Position numbers and translations under genes: made by a program. Source: Desulfuromonas sp. SDB (GTDB lineage: Bacteria > SDB-A). Taken from it: DNA of 9,962 bases. The stretch spans positions 1 to 9,962 of the forward strand of contig LKUE01000287.1 of assembly GCA_001412365.1 (NCBI GenBank), read 5' to 3'. Shown piece by piece: positions 1 to 5,341 of this stretch. Position 1 is the stretch's first letter; every line of letters begins with the position of its first letter. Below the pieces are notes generated by a model. It saw only the letters and a program-made list of their open reading frames with translations, was not told the DNA's origin and did not search any database.

Positions 1-16
1 TTATCGAAAAATAGGG
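1..16 (-). terminator. T-run terminator after the zinc-ribbon gene
   Basis: On the minus strand a run of five T (CTATTTTTCG) starts about six bases after the stop codon of the gene at 17-328. Archaeal RNA polymerase commonly stops at such oligo-T tracts without a hairpin. The same 8-mer CTATTTTT follows the stop at 447, which supports a shared terminator signal. It is cut close to the window edge. Confidence 0.45.
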
Positions 17-328
17 TTAGAGATTACCAAGGAAGGAGGTAATTTTCTCTACCTTGGCCTTGTCTGTAGCCTTGCTACGGATTATCTTGTCGATATCCGC
101 CTTGAGGGTACGGAGGTCGTTAAGTTCATCCTTGCGGTGGGATTTTCTGCGCTTGGCTGCTTCCCTCTTCCGCTCCTTCTTCTTGACCTCAGCACAGGTA
201 GGGCAGTATTTGGACCCTGAGTATGGGCTTTCATATGCAGCTCCACAGGAGGCGCAGACCCTTGCATTAGGGGTTTGTTCGACAGCGGGTTCCTTGGTTT
301 TGGGTTCGGTCTTGGTCTTTTTAGCCAT
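17..328 (-). CDS. Zinc-ribbon protein with basic helical tail
   Basis: A 103-residue protein from the ATG at 328. An in-frame ATG at 337 exists, but the start at 328 lies at the same distance from an upstream hairpin as the start of the gene at 9392-9823. Residues 1-22 are Lys/Glu-rich. Cys25, Cys28, Cys42 and Cys45 form a C-x2-C-x13-C-x2-C zinc ribbon, followed by a strongly basic helix (about 48-67) and a second charged helix to the C-terminus. This design suits binding of DNA or RNA, or a transcription regulator; the exact role is unknown. The cysteine spacing and following basic helix match the protein at 9016-9390, so the two are probably paralogs. It has its own promoter and leader and appears to be a separate transcription unit from the large operon that ends at 447. 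Confidence 0.8.
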   Translation of the reverse strand: MAKKTKTEPKTKEPAVEQTPNARVCASCGAAYESPYSGSKYCPTCAEVKKKERKREAAKRRKSHRKDELNDLRTLKADIDKIIRSKATDKAKVEKITSFLGNL

Positions 329-338
329 TTCGTACATC

Positions 339-356
339 CTGAGGATTTCTCCTCAG
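339..356 (-). promoter_or_regulatory. GNRA-loop hairpin in the leader of the 17-328 gene
   Basis: On the minus strand the leader reads CTGAGGA, loop GAAA, TCCTCAG: a perfect 7-bp stem closed by a GNRA tetraloop, ending ten bases before the ATG at 328. The 5' arm contains GAGGAG, a ribosome-binding-like sequence that the stem would hide. A matching hairpin with loop GCAA precedes the gene at 9392-9823 at the same distance from its start. The loop changes while keeping the GNRA rule, which supports an RNA role. Confidence 0.65.
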
Positions 357-390
357 TAAAAAGTTTAGATACATAAACCTATGCAAAACG
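357..390 (-). promoter_or_regulatory. Probable promoter of the 17-328 gene
   Basis: Minus-strand sequence just upstream of the hairpin contains TTTATG-x2-TCTA-x2-CTTTTTA, shared at identical spacing with the region 9851-9872 before the SSB-like gene. The expected TATA position (about 384-390) holds only a weak TTTTGCAT. Transcription is inferred to start just before the hairpin. The exact start site cannot be read from sequence. Confidence 0.4.
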
Positions 391-397
391 AAGAGAG

Positions 398-411
398 AAG
401 AAAGCTTTCTT
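398..411. repeat. 14-bp perfect palindrome, possible operator
   Basis: AAGAAAGCTTTCTT is a perfect 14-bp inverted repeat located between the terminator of the large operon and the promoter of the zinc-ribbon gene. It could bind a dimeric repressor. It has no spacer and an A/T-rich makeup, so chance is possible. No second copy was seen in the window. Confidence 0.25.
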
Positions 412-432
412 GGTGGGGTAATATGCGGCAGG

Positions 433-446
433 TCAAAAATAGATAG
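433..446 (-). terminator. T-run terminator of the large operon
   Basis: On the minus strand CTATTTTTGACC begins a few bases after the TAA at 447-449. It carries the same CTATTTTT 8-mer as the tract after the gene at 17-328. It marks the likely 3' end of the long unit that runs from about 9855 down to 447. Confidence 0.45.
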
Positions 447-572
447 TTATTTCTTAAACCTACCTTTGCTGTCGCGCTTAAGCTTAACAGGTTTTCGACA
501 TCCAGGATTTTTCCATTCCCATCCACTCTTGGTCTTCTTGCACGGGGATGGAGGCTTGCCAGATTTCTTCAT
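447..572 (-). CDS. Small basic protein, 41 aa
   Basis: A 41-residue reading frame whose ATG overlaps the stop of the 96-aa gene as ATGA (569-572), a typical translational-coupling junction. The protein is very basic (many Lys/Arg) with two cysteines (Cys11 and Cys25), two tryptophans in a GWEW patch, and a C-terminal DSKGRFKK. No membrane segment is seen. It resembles small DNA-binding or capsid-interior peptides only in composition; no family was recognised. It is the last gene of the operon, directly before a T-run terminator. The exact ATGA overlap and the stop just before the terminator are the main reasons to accept so short a gene. Confidence 0.6.
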   Translation of the reverse strand: MKKSGKPPSPCKKTKSGWEWKNPGCRKPVKLKRDSKGRFKK

Positions 573-859
573 TTTTTGATTCTCCAGTAAACGATGTGGT
601 ATCCTGGACCATCATCGACCTTGATAATTTCTGATGCCGGAGGAATAGCCCTATCCATGGCCTCTTTTGCGGCATTGGACCACTGAGATGTAACAGATGT
701 TGTATCTATTATGGCGGTGGTCTGTATTTGTTGTTCGACCTTCTCTTCGATGGCCTTGATAGAACCTGTATTTGTACGGGTGCGATAGGCCATATATGAT
801 GCCAAGGCGGTTAATAATACTACTAGGGCCTCGACAATTTCAGGTGGAATATCTGTCAT
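569..859 (-). CDS. Small membrane protein with coiled-coil-like segment, 96 aa
   Basis: Residues 8-24 form one membrane segment (VEALVVLLTALASYMAY), followed by an RTRT basic stop and a heptad-like helix at about 34-46 (KAIEEKVEQQIQ). A soluble tail follows, rich in Thr/Ser and then Asp/Gly, ending in basic WRIKK. The predicted layout is one helix in the membrane with the C-terminus on the positive-inside face. The start overlaps the stop of the preceding gene as ATGA (856-859), and its stop overlaps the next start in the same way. The neighbours are also tiny membrane proteins, so a job in lysis, egress or the virion membrane is plausible. The family is not recognised. Confidence 0.7.
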   Translation of the reverse strand: MTDIPPEIVEALVVLLTALASYMAYRTRTNTGSIKAIEEKVEQQIQTTAIIDTTSVTSQWSNAAKEAMDRAIPPASEIIKVDDGPGYHIVYWRIKK

Positions 860-1035
860 CCTTTACACAACCATATAATGAATCCTACAACGATAGCCCT
901 TCCACATACGAATCCTGCGCGATAATAGTGGGGTTCATTGCGGCATTCCTGGTATTCTGGCATTGGGAATATGGATATCGAATCGAATAGCCCATGAAAA
1001 AATGAATGTACCTCATCGGCTGTCACCTTGAACAT
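856..1035 (-). CDS. Small protein with C-terminal membrane anchor, 59 aa
   Basis: The start is placed at 1035 because GGAAGG lies about six bases upstream; an in-frame ATG at 1041 has no spacing from that site. Residues 1-40 are polar and aromatic with His and Cys. Residues 41-57 are hydrophobic (GFVCGRAIVVGFIIWLC), giving a tail-anchored layout. The stop TGA overlaps the next ATG (ATGA). It starts inside the end of the 39-aa gene. No family recognised; the clustering of short membrane proteins suggests a membrane-active function. Confidence 0.6.
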   Translation of the reverse strand: MFKVTADEVHSFFHGLFDSISIFPMPEYQECRNEPHYYRAGFVCGRAIVVGFIIWLCKG

Positions 1036-1142
1036 AGGCATCCTTCCAGATATCCTAATTTTCGATAGATGGTAAATAATGCCAAATAAATTGGAGTAAT
1101 CATACCAGCCATTATTGCTAGCATGATTTCAGGATTTTCCAT
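1023..1142 (-). CDS. Mini membrane protein, 39 aa
   Basis: A 39-residue frame whose ATG shares its A with the TGA stop of the 200-aa protein (TGATG at 1140-1144), a stop-restart junction. Residues 5-24 are hydrophobic with several Met (IMLAIMAGMITPIYLALFTI), followed by YRKLGYLEG, so a single helix with a basic cytoplasmic end is likely. Short size, one helix and position just after structural genes resemble phage holin-like or accessory lysis proteins, but this is only an analogy. Its last codons overlap the start of the 59-aa gene by 13 bases in another frame. Confidence 0.55.
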   Translation of the reverse strand: MENPEIMLAIMAGMITPIYLALFTIYRKLGYLEGCLCSR

Positions 1143-1744
1143 CAAGCAGGCTCCTGCGCACGAATTACGAGGCCCATCGGGTCATCCGCAGAACCAATCC
1201 AAAATTCTCGACAGCCATATGTAGTGCCAGAATCAGCTTTTTGGTACAGTGTAACCACATCGCCAGCACTAACATCTATATTTCTGATATATGCAGTATA
1301 TGTATCAGAGTTGAGGTATTGTTCTGTGCTAACACCAGCACCATTTACATATATTTGAACCCTACCACCTGTAGAACCTGCCGTCCTTGCCTGTTCCCAT
1401 CCAACACGAATTTGTCCTGAACGTACGACCATGAATCCTGGCATTAAACGTACAAATGATGTGGATGTAGTAGTTTTGGCATCAGGATAATAGGATGCCT
1501 TCACATTTCCTGCGGTAGGTGCAGCCGGTGTATAACTTGCGATAAGTGAACCCAATACAGTTAAATCATCCGAGATTTCAACAGGGTTACCAACACCTAT
1601 CCCAGCACCTAGGGTATGTTCATATATGTCACTTATATAGATAGCGGGTGTTTGTAATGCATATAGGCCCAAATCAAGGTTTGTATCTACCACTAGGGTA
1701 GACACCTTTGCAACCTTTGATATCGGAATAACTGTTATACCCAT
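1142..1744 (-). CDS. Beta-rich virion protein, candidate receptor-binding protein, 200 aa
   Basis: Strong ribosome site GGAGGT seven bases before the ATG; it lies inside the last codons of the preceding gene. Residues 1-60 alternate short hydrophobic strands with D/T/G turns. A linker (about 70-85) is Ala/Pro/Thr-rich. Residues about 95-190 look like a compact beta sandwich: GQIRVGWE, VQIYVNGAG, IDVSAGDVVTLYQK and a late FWIGSADDP strand. That pattern is like the C1q/TNF-like or carbohydrate-binding jelly rolls found at the tips of viral spikes. No membrane segment is seen. It is the last large gene of the virion module, after two membrane-anchored proteins, which suits a host-attachment role. 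A second jelly-roll capsid protein is the alternative. The fold is inferred from strand pattern only. Confidence 0.7.
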   Translation of the reverse strand: MGITVIPISKVAKVSTLVVDTNLDLGLYALQTPAIYISDIYEHTLGAGIGVGNPVEISDDLTVLGSLIASYTPAAPTAGNVKASYYPDAKTTTSTSFVRLMPGFMVVRSGQIRVGWEQARTAGSTGGRVQIYVNGAGVSTEQYLNSDTYTAYIRNIDVSAGDVVTLYQKADSGTTYGCREFWIGSADDPMGLVIRAQEPA

Positions 1745-1745
1745 A

Positions 1746-2480
1746 TCATCTACCTCCTACCCCACCACCGCCATACCCAGAATAAGAAGAACCACCATAA
1801 GGTGTCTTTGTTCTTACTGTGGTATTTACTGTCGGTGAGGTAGTTGTTGATTTCTTAGATGGCGAGGACGATGACGAACCTGAGGAACCACCACCGAATC
1901 CATATATTGATAGAAACTGCTGATATGGTGTCAGCGTGGGTGCGGGTGAACCGGAGGAACCAAATCCACCCATTGACGAGGTGACCTCTTTCTTAGAGCC
2001 AGATAGGGCATTCCCAATAACAGATTTTACTGAAGCTCCTATCTTAGTCTGTCCAGCAAGTGCAACAGCAGGACCAGCAAGGAACCCTGTCGGTCCCATT
2101 ATCATTCCAAGAATCCCAGTGAGAATCCCTCCTCCAACAGTCTCATTTACATTGAGAGCGGCTGAGGACGATGTGGATTTTTTCAGCGGGGTAGCAGCCA
2201 CATATGGTTCTGAGATAGCAGGGGTAGTACTGAATGAACTTACAGGCTGTTGGGGAAATACTTCCTGGAATGTCGGGAGGGTTGGGAAATTTATCGCAGG
2301 TTCAGCAGGGAACTGGTATATTGTTGCAGGACCAGCATCACCGTCTTGCGAGGCATATCCGGCATGAACACCACTACCCATTACTGCTTCTTGAAGCGTA
2401 CCAGATTTTGTCAAAATATATAGGGCTGCAACCGCAACACCACCTATTATGACAACGCTGAAGATTTTATTCTTATCCAT
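1746..2480 (-). CDS. Membrane-anchored Ser/Gly-rich virion protein, 244 aa
   Basis: The start is placed at the ATG at 2480, about ten bases after GGAGG and one base after the upstream stop; an upstream in-frame ATG at 2510 lies inside the previous gene. Residues 6-23 form one N-terminal membrane helix (IFSVVIIGGVAVAALYIL). Residues 50-92 are Pro/Phe-rich. Residues 115-143 are a Gly/Ala-rich hydrophobic stretch (GGGILTGILGMIMGPTG) that may enter a membrane or act in fusion. The C-terminal third is Ser/Gly/Thr low-complexity ending in Tyr/Gly repeats. This fits an elongated spike or stalk anchored in an internal virion membrane. The order membrane anchor, long flexible region, then a beta-rich neighbour suggests a spike pair with the 200-aa protein. 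No family recognised. Confidence 0.7.
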   Translation of the reverse strand: MDKNKIFSVVIIGGVAVAALYILTKSGTLQEAVMGSGVHAGYASQDGDAGPATIYQFPAEPAINFPTLPTFQEVFPQQPVSSFSTTPAISEPYVAATPLKKSTSSSAALNVNETVGGGILTGILGMIMGPTGFLAGPAVALAGQTKIGASVKSVIGNALSGSKKEVTSSMGGFGSSGSPAPTLTPYQQFLSIYGFGGGSSGSSSSSPSKKSTTTSPTVNTTVRTKTPYGGSSYSGYGGGGVGGR

Positions 2481-2481
2481 A

Positions 2482-2877
2482 TCACTTCTTCCCTCCTGAC
2501 AACAGGCCATATCCTATGATAGCTCCTGCTCCTATAATGCCAAGGAGAATCAGTGTCGATGAATCGATACCAGCTGAAGAACCTGTGGTCTGTGGAACAT
2601 CCCATTCACCTGTCTGTGATGGAATAGATGTTTGGTCTATTGCAGATTGTTTCTTGGATTCAGCTCCTGGGGAGTTAATTATGTACGTTGCTCCCTGATA
2701 CGTATATCCTAATTGCGGTGCGTATGTCTGTTGTGGCGCATATGTCTCATATGGTGCATGGGTGATTACCGAGGATGAGGATTCTTTCTTTGTACCGCCA
2801 AGAATCTGCGACAGGCCCATTCCACCTGCCACACCTCCTAATCCTGCCAGTGCACCTATCACCAGTGGTGCTACCAT
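2482..2877 (-). CDS. Two-helix membrane protein with APxxxY hexapeptide repeats, 131 aa
   Basis: It starts directly after the TAA of the 127-aa gene (TAAATG). Residues 3-28 are a Gly/Ala-rich hydrophobic segment with GxxxG-like packing, then KK. Residues 41-58 hold three hexapeptide repeats: APYETY, APQQTY, APQLGY. A polar Ser/Gln-rich middle follows, then a second membrane helix at 107-126 (SSTLILLGIIGAGAIIGYGL) and a GGKK end. Both ends would sit in the membrane with the repeat segment exposed. Pro/Tyr repeats of this sort occur in virion membrane proteins as spacers. Function unknown; context argues for a minor virion membrane protein. Confidence 0.7.
   Translation of the reverse strand: MVAPLVIGALAGLGGVAGGMGLSQILGGTKKESSSSVITHAPYETYAPQQTYAPQLGYTYQGATYIINSPGAESKKQSAIDQTSIPSQTGEWDVPQTTGSSAGIDSSTLILLGIIGAGAIIGYGLLSGGKK
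2704..2757 (-). repeat. 18-bp tandem repeats coding for APxxxY hexapeptides
   Basis: Three in-frame 18-bp units in the 131-aa gene encode APYETY, APQQTY and APQLGY. The DNA copies have drifted, so this is an old expansion or one kept by selection on the protein. Confidence 0.5.
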
Positions 2878-3261
2878 TTATGACACCATCCTGTCTCTCT
2901 TGAGAGGCGGTTCCCATGCGACAGTAATCCATGCTTCATTCACGGCAAGGGCATCTGCAGCACTGAGATTTGTCACATCGAATTCCTGAAATGTAATCTC
3001 ATCTACTGATATTGTAGTACCAACAGGAACGATATACAATTTTTCAGGAGCAAAATCTAGATTTATTCTCAGATTGACAGATGTGGATAGGTTCATTATG
3101 GTGATGGAATTGTATGCACCATATTGCTTTATTCCGGGTTGGATATCGGCATGGTTGCGGTCATACTGAACCATAGCTCCTGCTGCGATTGCACCAAGGG
3201 CAATAGTCCTTTTGTATCCTCGCTTCCTTACCTCCTGCCGGAGGCTTGATTTTACCCACAT
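2878..3261 (-). CDS. Beta-rich minor virion protein with basic, hydrophobic N-terminus, 127 aa
   Basis: Start at 3261, six bases after AGGAGGAG. Residues 4-18 are basic (KSSLRQEVRKRGYKR), and 19-31 form a short hydrophobic Ala/Gly stretch (TIALGAIAAGAMV). Residues 52-116 look like one small beta sandwich: ITIMNL, NLRINLDF, KLYIVPVGTTISVDE, FQEFDVTNL and WITVAWEPP. The pattern of strands around VPxGTTI is like small jelly-roll or coat-associated domains in viruses. It lies directly after the capsid candidate, behind a hairpin that may lower its translation, as would suit a minor component such as a penton or cement protein. This assignment is inference. Confidence 0.65.
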   Translation of the reverse strand: MWVKSSLRQEVRKRGYKRTIALGAIAAGAMVQYDRNHADIQPGIKQYGAYNSITIMNLSTSVNLRINLDFAPEKLYIVPVGTTISVDEITFQEFDVTNLSAADALAVNEAWITVAWEPPLKRDRMVS

Positions 3262-3263
3262 AA

Positions 3264-3292
3264 TAGGCTCCTCCTGAAGTAGGAATAGCCTA
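3264..3292 (-). promoter_or_regulatory. Hairpin hiding the ribosome site between capsid candidate and next gene
   Basis: On the minus strand TAGGCT pairs with AGCCTA (6 bp), then after a 2x2 internal loop TCCT pairs with AGGA around a 5-base loop. The 5' arm begins with the TAG stop of the 165-aa gene, and the 3' arm contains the AGGAGG ribosome site of the 127-aa gene. Folding would block initiation until ribosomes finishing the upstream gene open it. This would set the ratio of the two proteins. Confidence 0.5.
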
Positions 3293-3787
3293 CGATGTGG
3301 TTACATCCTTCTGCAGATTGAGTGCCGAATCGACACGGGCATCCTGGATACCATGTCCAAGGCGCATTTCCAGCTGAGCACCTAGTGTAAGGGAGAAGAT
3401 ATCGTACCATACATTGGCGGTCCAGGCCTGACTGTTGGCATAGGCTCTCCTGTCGGTAAAATCAATCGTTGTCAGTGTCTTCTCGAACGCGAAGTTGGAA
3501 CGAAGGTTCTTTATCCTGACAGGAACGCGAACAGTATTTGTGGCCGCTGTAGAGGTAGTGTGTTCTGTGACAGTAGTATCGGGCTTGAACATGACGACAA
3601 GCTTGTCATCCTCGCGAATACTGCGTGTAGTGGGTTTCACCTTCGGCATCTTCTGTGGGTCAGTATTAGGTGTACCGACAGTACCACCGAATTCTGAAGA
3701 GTGTTTCTCCAGCAGTTCTGCGAGGGTATTATCGTTGTTGTCCCTGTGGACCAGTCTGTATGTGCCGGTAAGCATAGTTTGTGCCAT
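3290..3787 (-). CDS. Candidate major capsid protein (single jelly-roll size), 165 aa
   Basis: Start ATG at 3787, preceded by GGTGA and five bases after the previous stop. Residues 10-60 are polar and helical or flexible. Residues about 61-150 alternate strands: DKLVVMFKP, NTVRVPVRIKN, TTIDFTD, WTANVWYDIFSLTLGA, LEMRLGHGIQ. There is no membrane segment. It is third after the packaging ATPase and the 98-aa membrane protein. The order ATPase, small membrane protein, then small capsid protein is known from P23-77/SH1-like viruses with single jelly-roll capsid proteins of about 170-290 residues. A double jelly-roll protein of PRD1/STIV type would be about twice as long. The assignment rests on position, length and strand pattern; I do not recognise a close family. 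Confidence 0.6.
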   Translation of the reverse strand: MAQTMLTGTYRLVHRDNNDNTLAELLEKHSSEFGGTVGTPNTDPQKMPKVKPTTRSIREDDKLVVMFKPDTTVTEHTTSTAATNTVRVPVRIKNLRSNFAFEKTLTTIDFTDRRAYANSQAWTANVWYDIFSLTLGAQLEMRLGHGIQDARVDSALNLQKDVTTS

Positions 3788-3792
3788 TTAAA

Positions 3793-4083
3793 TCACCAGT
3801 TATCCTGGCCACCGCCACCGAGAAGACCTCCACCCATGAATCCAATGAAGCAATCCTCGATGCCGTCTACGGCGAGTGCAATCTGTACTCCATTCCCGAT
3901 GGTGTTTCCACCAACGAATTGACGGACAGCCATAGCACCGATTATCTTTGCGATACCGGATATGACTGTACTATTCCCGACAGGGGTCTTTGCGATTACC
4001 CCTTCGAGAAACGGCTTGGCAATACCAGCTACCCCAAGGGTAACAAGTGGTACGCCGCCTGCCTTAACTCTTCCGATTTTCAT
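3793..4083 (-). CDS. Gly-rich small virion membrane protein, 96-98 aa
   Basis: Two starts are possible: the ATG at 4089, overlapping the ATPase stop as ATGA, and the ATG at 4083, eight bases after GGAG, which is preferred. After a basic N-terminus (MKIGRVK) there are three hydrophobic, Gly/Ala/Val-rich stretches: VPLVTLGVAGIAKPFL, STVISGIAKIIGAMAV and NGVQIALAVDG, then an acidic IED and a Gly-rich tail ending QDNW. It lies between the packaging ATPase and the capsid candidate, the usual place for a small membrane-embedded virion protein in internal-membrane viruses. Two-hydrophobic-segment proteins are also the coat of spindle-shaped viruses, which is the alternative, but the ATPase type argues against it. 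Confidence 0.65.
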   Translation of the reverse strand: MKIGRVKAGGVPLVTLGVAGIAKPFLEGVIAKTPVGNSTVISGIAKIIGAMAVRQFVGGNTIGNGVQIALAVDGIEDCFIGFMGGGLLGGGGQDNW

Positions 4084-4085
4084 AG

Positions 4086-4718
4086 TCATTTCTCCATCTT
4101 GATTATCCCATCTGGAATCGTATCAAGGGTATATTGTTCAAAGGAACGGTCCCTATCAAACAAAATGAACTCATGCTTGTCGTATGACAACCTGCGTACA
4201 GCGTCTACGCAATCGGCATTCATATTCCTTAATGTTTTAAGGGCATTCGCTCCGGATATCTTGAATACTATCAGGTAATCGGCCACATCCATTACATAGG
4301 TATTTAGGTCTGTGGGCCTACGAGAAACCGCAATAAGGTCAAGTTGCATGTGTCGGCACTGAATGTATGTTCTGCGGATAGATGCATTAAGCAACCTCTG
4401 TGATGGCATATACATATCCGCCTCCTCATATACCAGCATTCTCAACCTCTTGGGTTTATTGTGGCCCTTGGCCTGTTTCTCCAATGTAAGGATATTCGGC
4501 CATACTAGTTTCCTATGGATTAATGCAATCTCCTGATTGAGAGAGTCATAATTCTCCATAAACTTAGTATGTGGCACATACCTGGTGAACCCATCATATT
4601 CATCCATGGGGTCTATTACGAGATGATACGGCTGGCTCCTCAGGAAATACTCTCTCGTGAAATAAGATTTCCCCGAACCCTGCAGGCCCAGGACAGCAAT
4701 CTTTACCAACCGTACCAC
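4086..4718 (-). CDS. A32/PRD1-type genome-packaging ATPase
   Basis: A P-loop ATPase that would translocate viral DNA into preformed capsids. Counted from the GTG at 4718 (210 aa): Walker A GLQGSGKS at 11-18, Walker B RMLVYEEAD at 93-101 with paired acidic residues, and a sensor-like LIAVSRRPTDLN at 128-139, which is typical of the FtsK-HerA superfamily branch used by membrane-containing icosahedral viruses. About 200 residues is the family's usual size. A TTG start at 4709, six bases after GAGGTG, would give a neater N-terminus (VKIAVLGLQ) and is a good alternative. No membrane segment is seen. Its stop overlaps the next gene's start region, and it heads the virion module. It is clearly not a large terminase, since there is no nuclease domain. 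Confidence 0.9.
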   Translation of the reverse strand: MVRLVKIAVLGLQGSGKSYFTREYFLRSQPYHLVIDPMDEYDGFTRYVPHTKFMENYDSLNQEIALIHRKLVWPNILTLEKQAKGHNKPKRLRMLVYEEADMYMPSQRLLNASIRRTYIQCRHMQLDLIAVSRRPTDLNTYVMDVADYLIVFKISGANALKTLRNMNADCVDAVRRLSYDKHEFILFDRDRSFEQYTLDTIPDGIIKMEK

Positions 4719-4720
4719 CT

Positions 4721-4734
4721 CAATAAAAAGGACG
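4721..4734 (-). repeat. 14-base repeat CGTCCTTTTTATTG, copy 1
   Basis: Minus-strand CGTCCTTTTTATTG stands just before the GTG start of the packaging ATPase. An identical copy is at 5675-5688, before the C2H2 protein. Both follow an upstream stop codon and directly precede a start. The T5 core and following TG also recur in the two hairpin leaders. It could be a terminator of the upstream segment or part of an internal promoter. Confidence 0.45.
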
Positions 4735-4740
4735 AGGGCA

Positions 4741-5172
4741 TCACTTTACCATCCCTCTCACTAATTCGATCACGGAATCCTTGTCGTTAACTAACATAGT
4801 GTGTATCTCCGACATTTTCAGGTCACCATACATCTGTATCGCCAGCGGCATGTGTTCGATGACATTATCCACCAACTTGGGTATATCGATGGTAATAGTA
4901 TCCTTTGAGGGCGGTGCAGCAAGAGAAGGTTCCTTGTTTATCGGTACTGAAGAATCAGGTATCTCCTTCATGGTGGTAGTCTTAGGAGACATGGTCTGTG
5001 TAATCTTGCTTATCTCTGCTAACAACTTGGTTATATCGGATATGTCCTTTATTCCAAGAAAATCAACTCCACCACCACCACCATCTGAATGGGATACCTG
5101 CTTAGAAACCTGCTTGGCAACCTCATCTGCAATAATATCATCAAGGCTCAGTCTTCGTGGGGATTCCGCCAT
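4741..5172 (-). CDS. Unknown protein with central flexible linker, 143 aa
   Basis: The ATG at 5172 is chosen because GGAGG lies about nine bases upstream; a TTG at 5181 touches the ribosome site. Residues 8-28 form a charged helix (SLDDIIADEVAKQVSKQV), then a run of five Gly, then a second helix (about 41-61, IKDISDITKLLAEISKI). Residues 62-92 are Pro/Thr/Ser-rich and flexible, and residues 95-143 form helices with a hydrophobic face. No membrane helix or cysteine is present. It overlaps the 66-aa gene and stops 22 bases before the ATPase. Position between replication and virion modules leaves scaffolding, assembly or regulation open; nothing in the sequence decides. Confidence 0.65.
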   Translation of the reverse strand: MAESPRRLSLDDIIADEVAKQVSKQVSHSDGGGGGVDFLGIKDISDITKLLAEISKITQTMSPKTTTMKEIPDSSVPINKEPSLAAPPSKDTITIDIPKLVDNVIEHMPLAIQMYGDLKMSEIHTMLVNDKDSVIELVRGMVK

Positions 5173-5341
5173 GACGCTCAACCTCCTCCATAATAAACTT
5201 AGACACCAAATCCCTTATCGGAGGGTTTTGCCGGATGAGATTTATACCCATACCAGCAAAATATACCTCTCTTGGTGTGATAGATTCCTTATGACGATAT
5301 AAGAAATCCTCAAGGTCTGTGGCCACATCAATCGAATTCAT
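5141..5341 (-). CDS. Unknown small helical protein, 66 aa
   Basis: ATG at 5341, preceded by GGAGAGGAAA. The same frame stays open further upstream to 5665, but that part overlaps the zinc-finger gene and is a shadow. The protein is charged and mostly helical (VATDLEDFLYRHKES, IRDLVSKFIMEEVERHG) with a central GMGINLI stretch that is too short to cross a membrane. There is no cysteine. It overlaps the end of the C2H2 gene by 14 bases and the start of the 143-aa gene by about 30, so all three are likely translationally coupled. No family recognised. Confidence 0.6.
   Translation of the reverse strand: MNSIDVATDLEDFLYRHKESITPREVYFAGMGINLIRQNPPIRDLVSKFIMEEVERHGGIPTKTEP

Noticed and set aside
484-675. 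A 63-codon minus-strand frame rich in Trp and Gln
   Set aside because: It overlaps the coupled 96-aa and 41-aa genes, which have ATGA junctions, and shows no ribosome site.
3793-4083. Spindle-shaped virus coat protein
   Set aside because: Hydrophobic segments are suggestive, but the adjacent A32-type packaging ATPase and beta-rich proteins fit an icosahedral membrane virus better.
4781-5302. A 173-codon open frame on the plus strand, and similar ones at 3781-4278 and 1936-2367
   Set aside because: They lie opposite convincing minus-strand genes, have unnatural compositions, and lack a ribosome site or neighbours on the plus strand. They are shadows.
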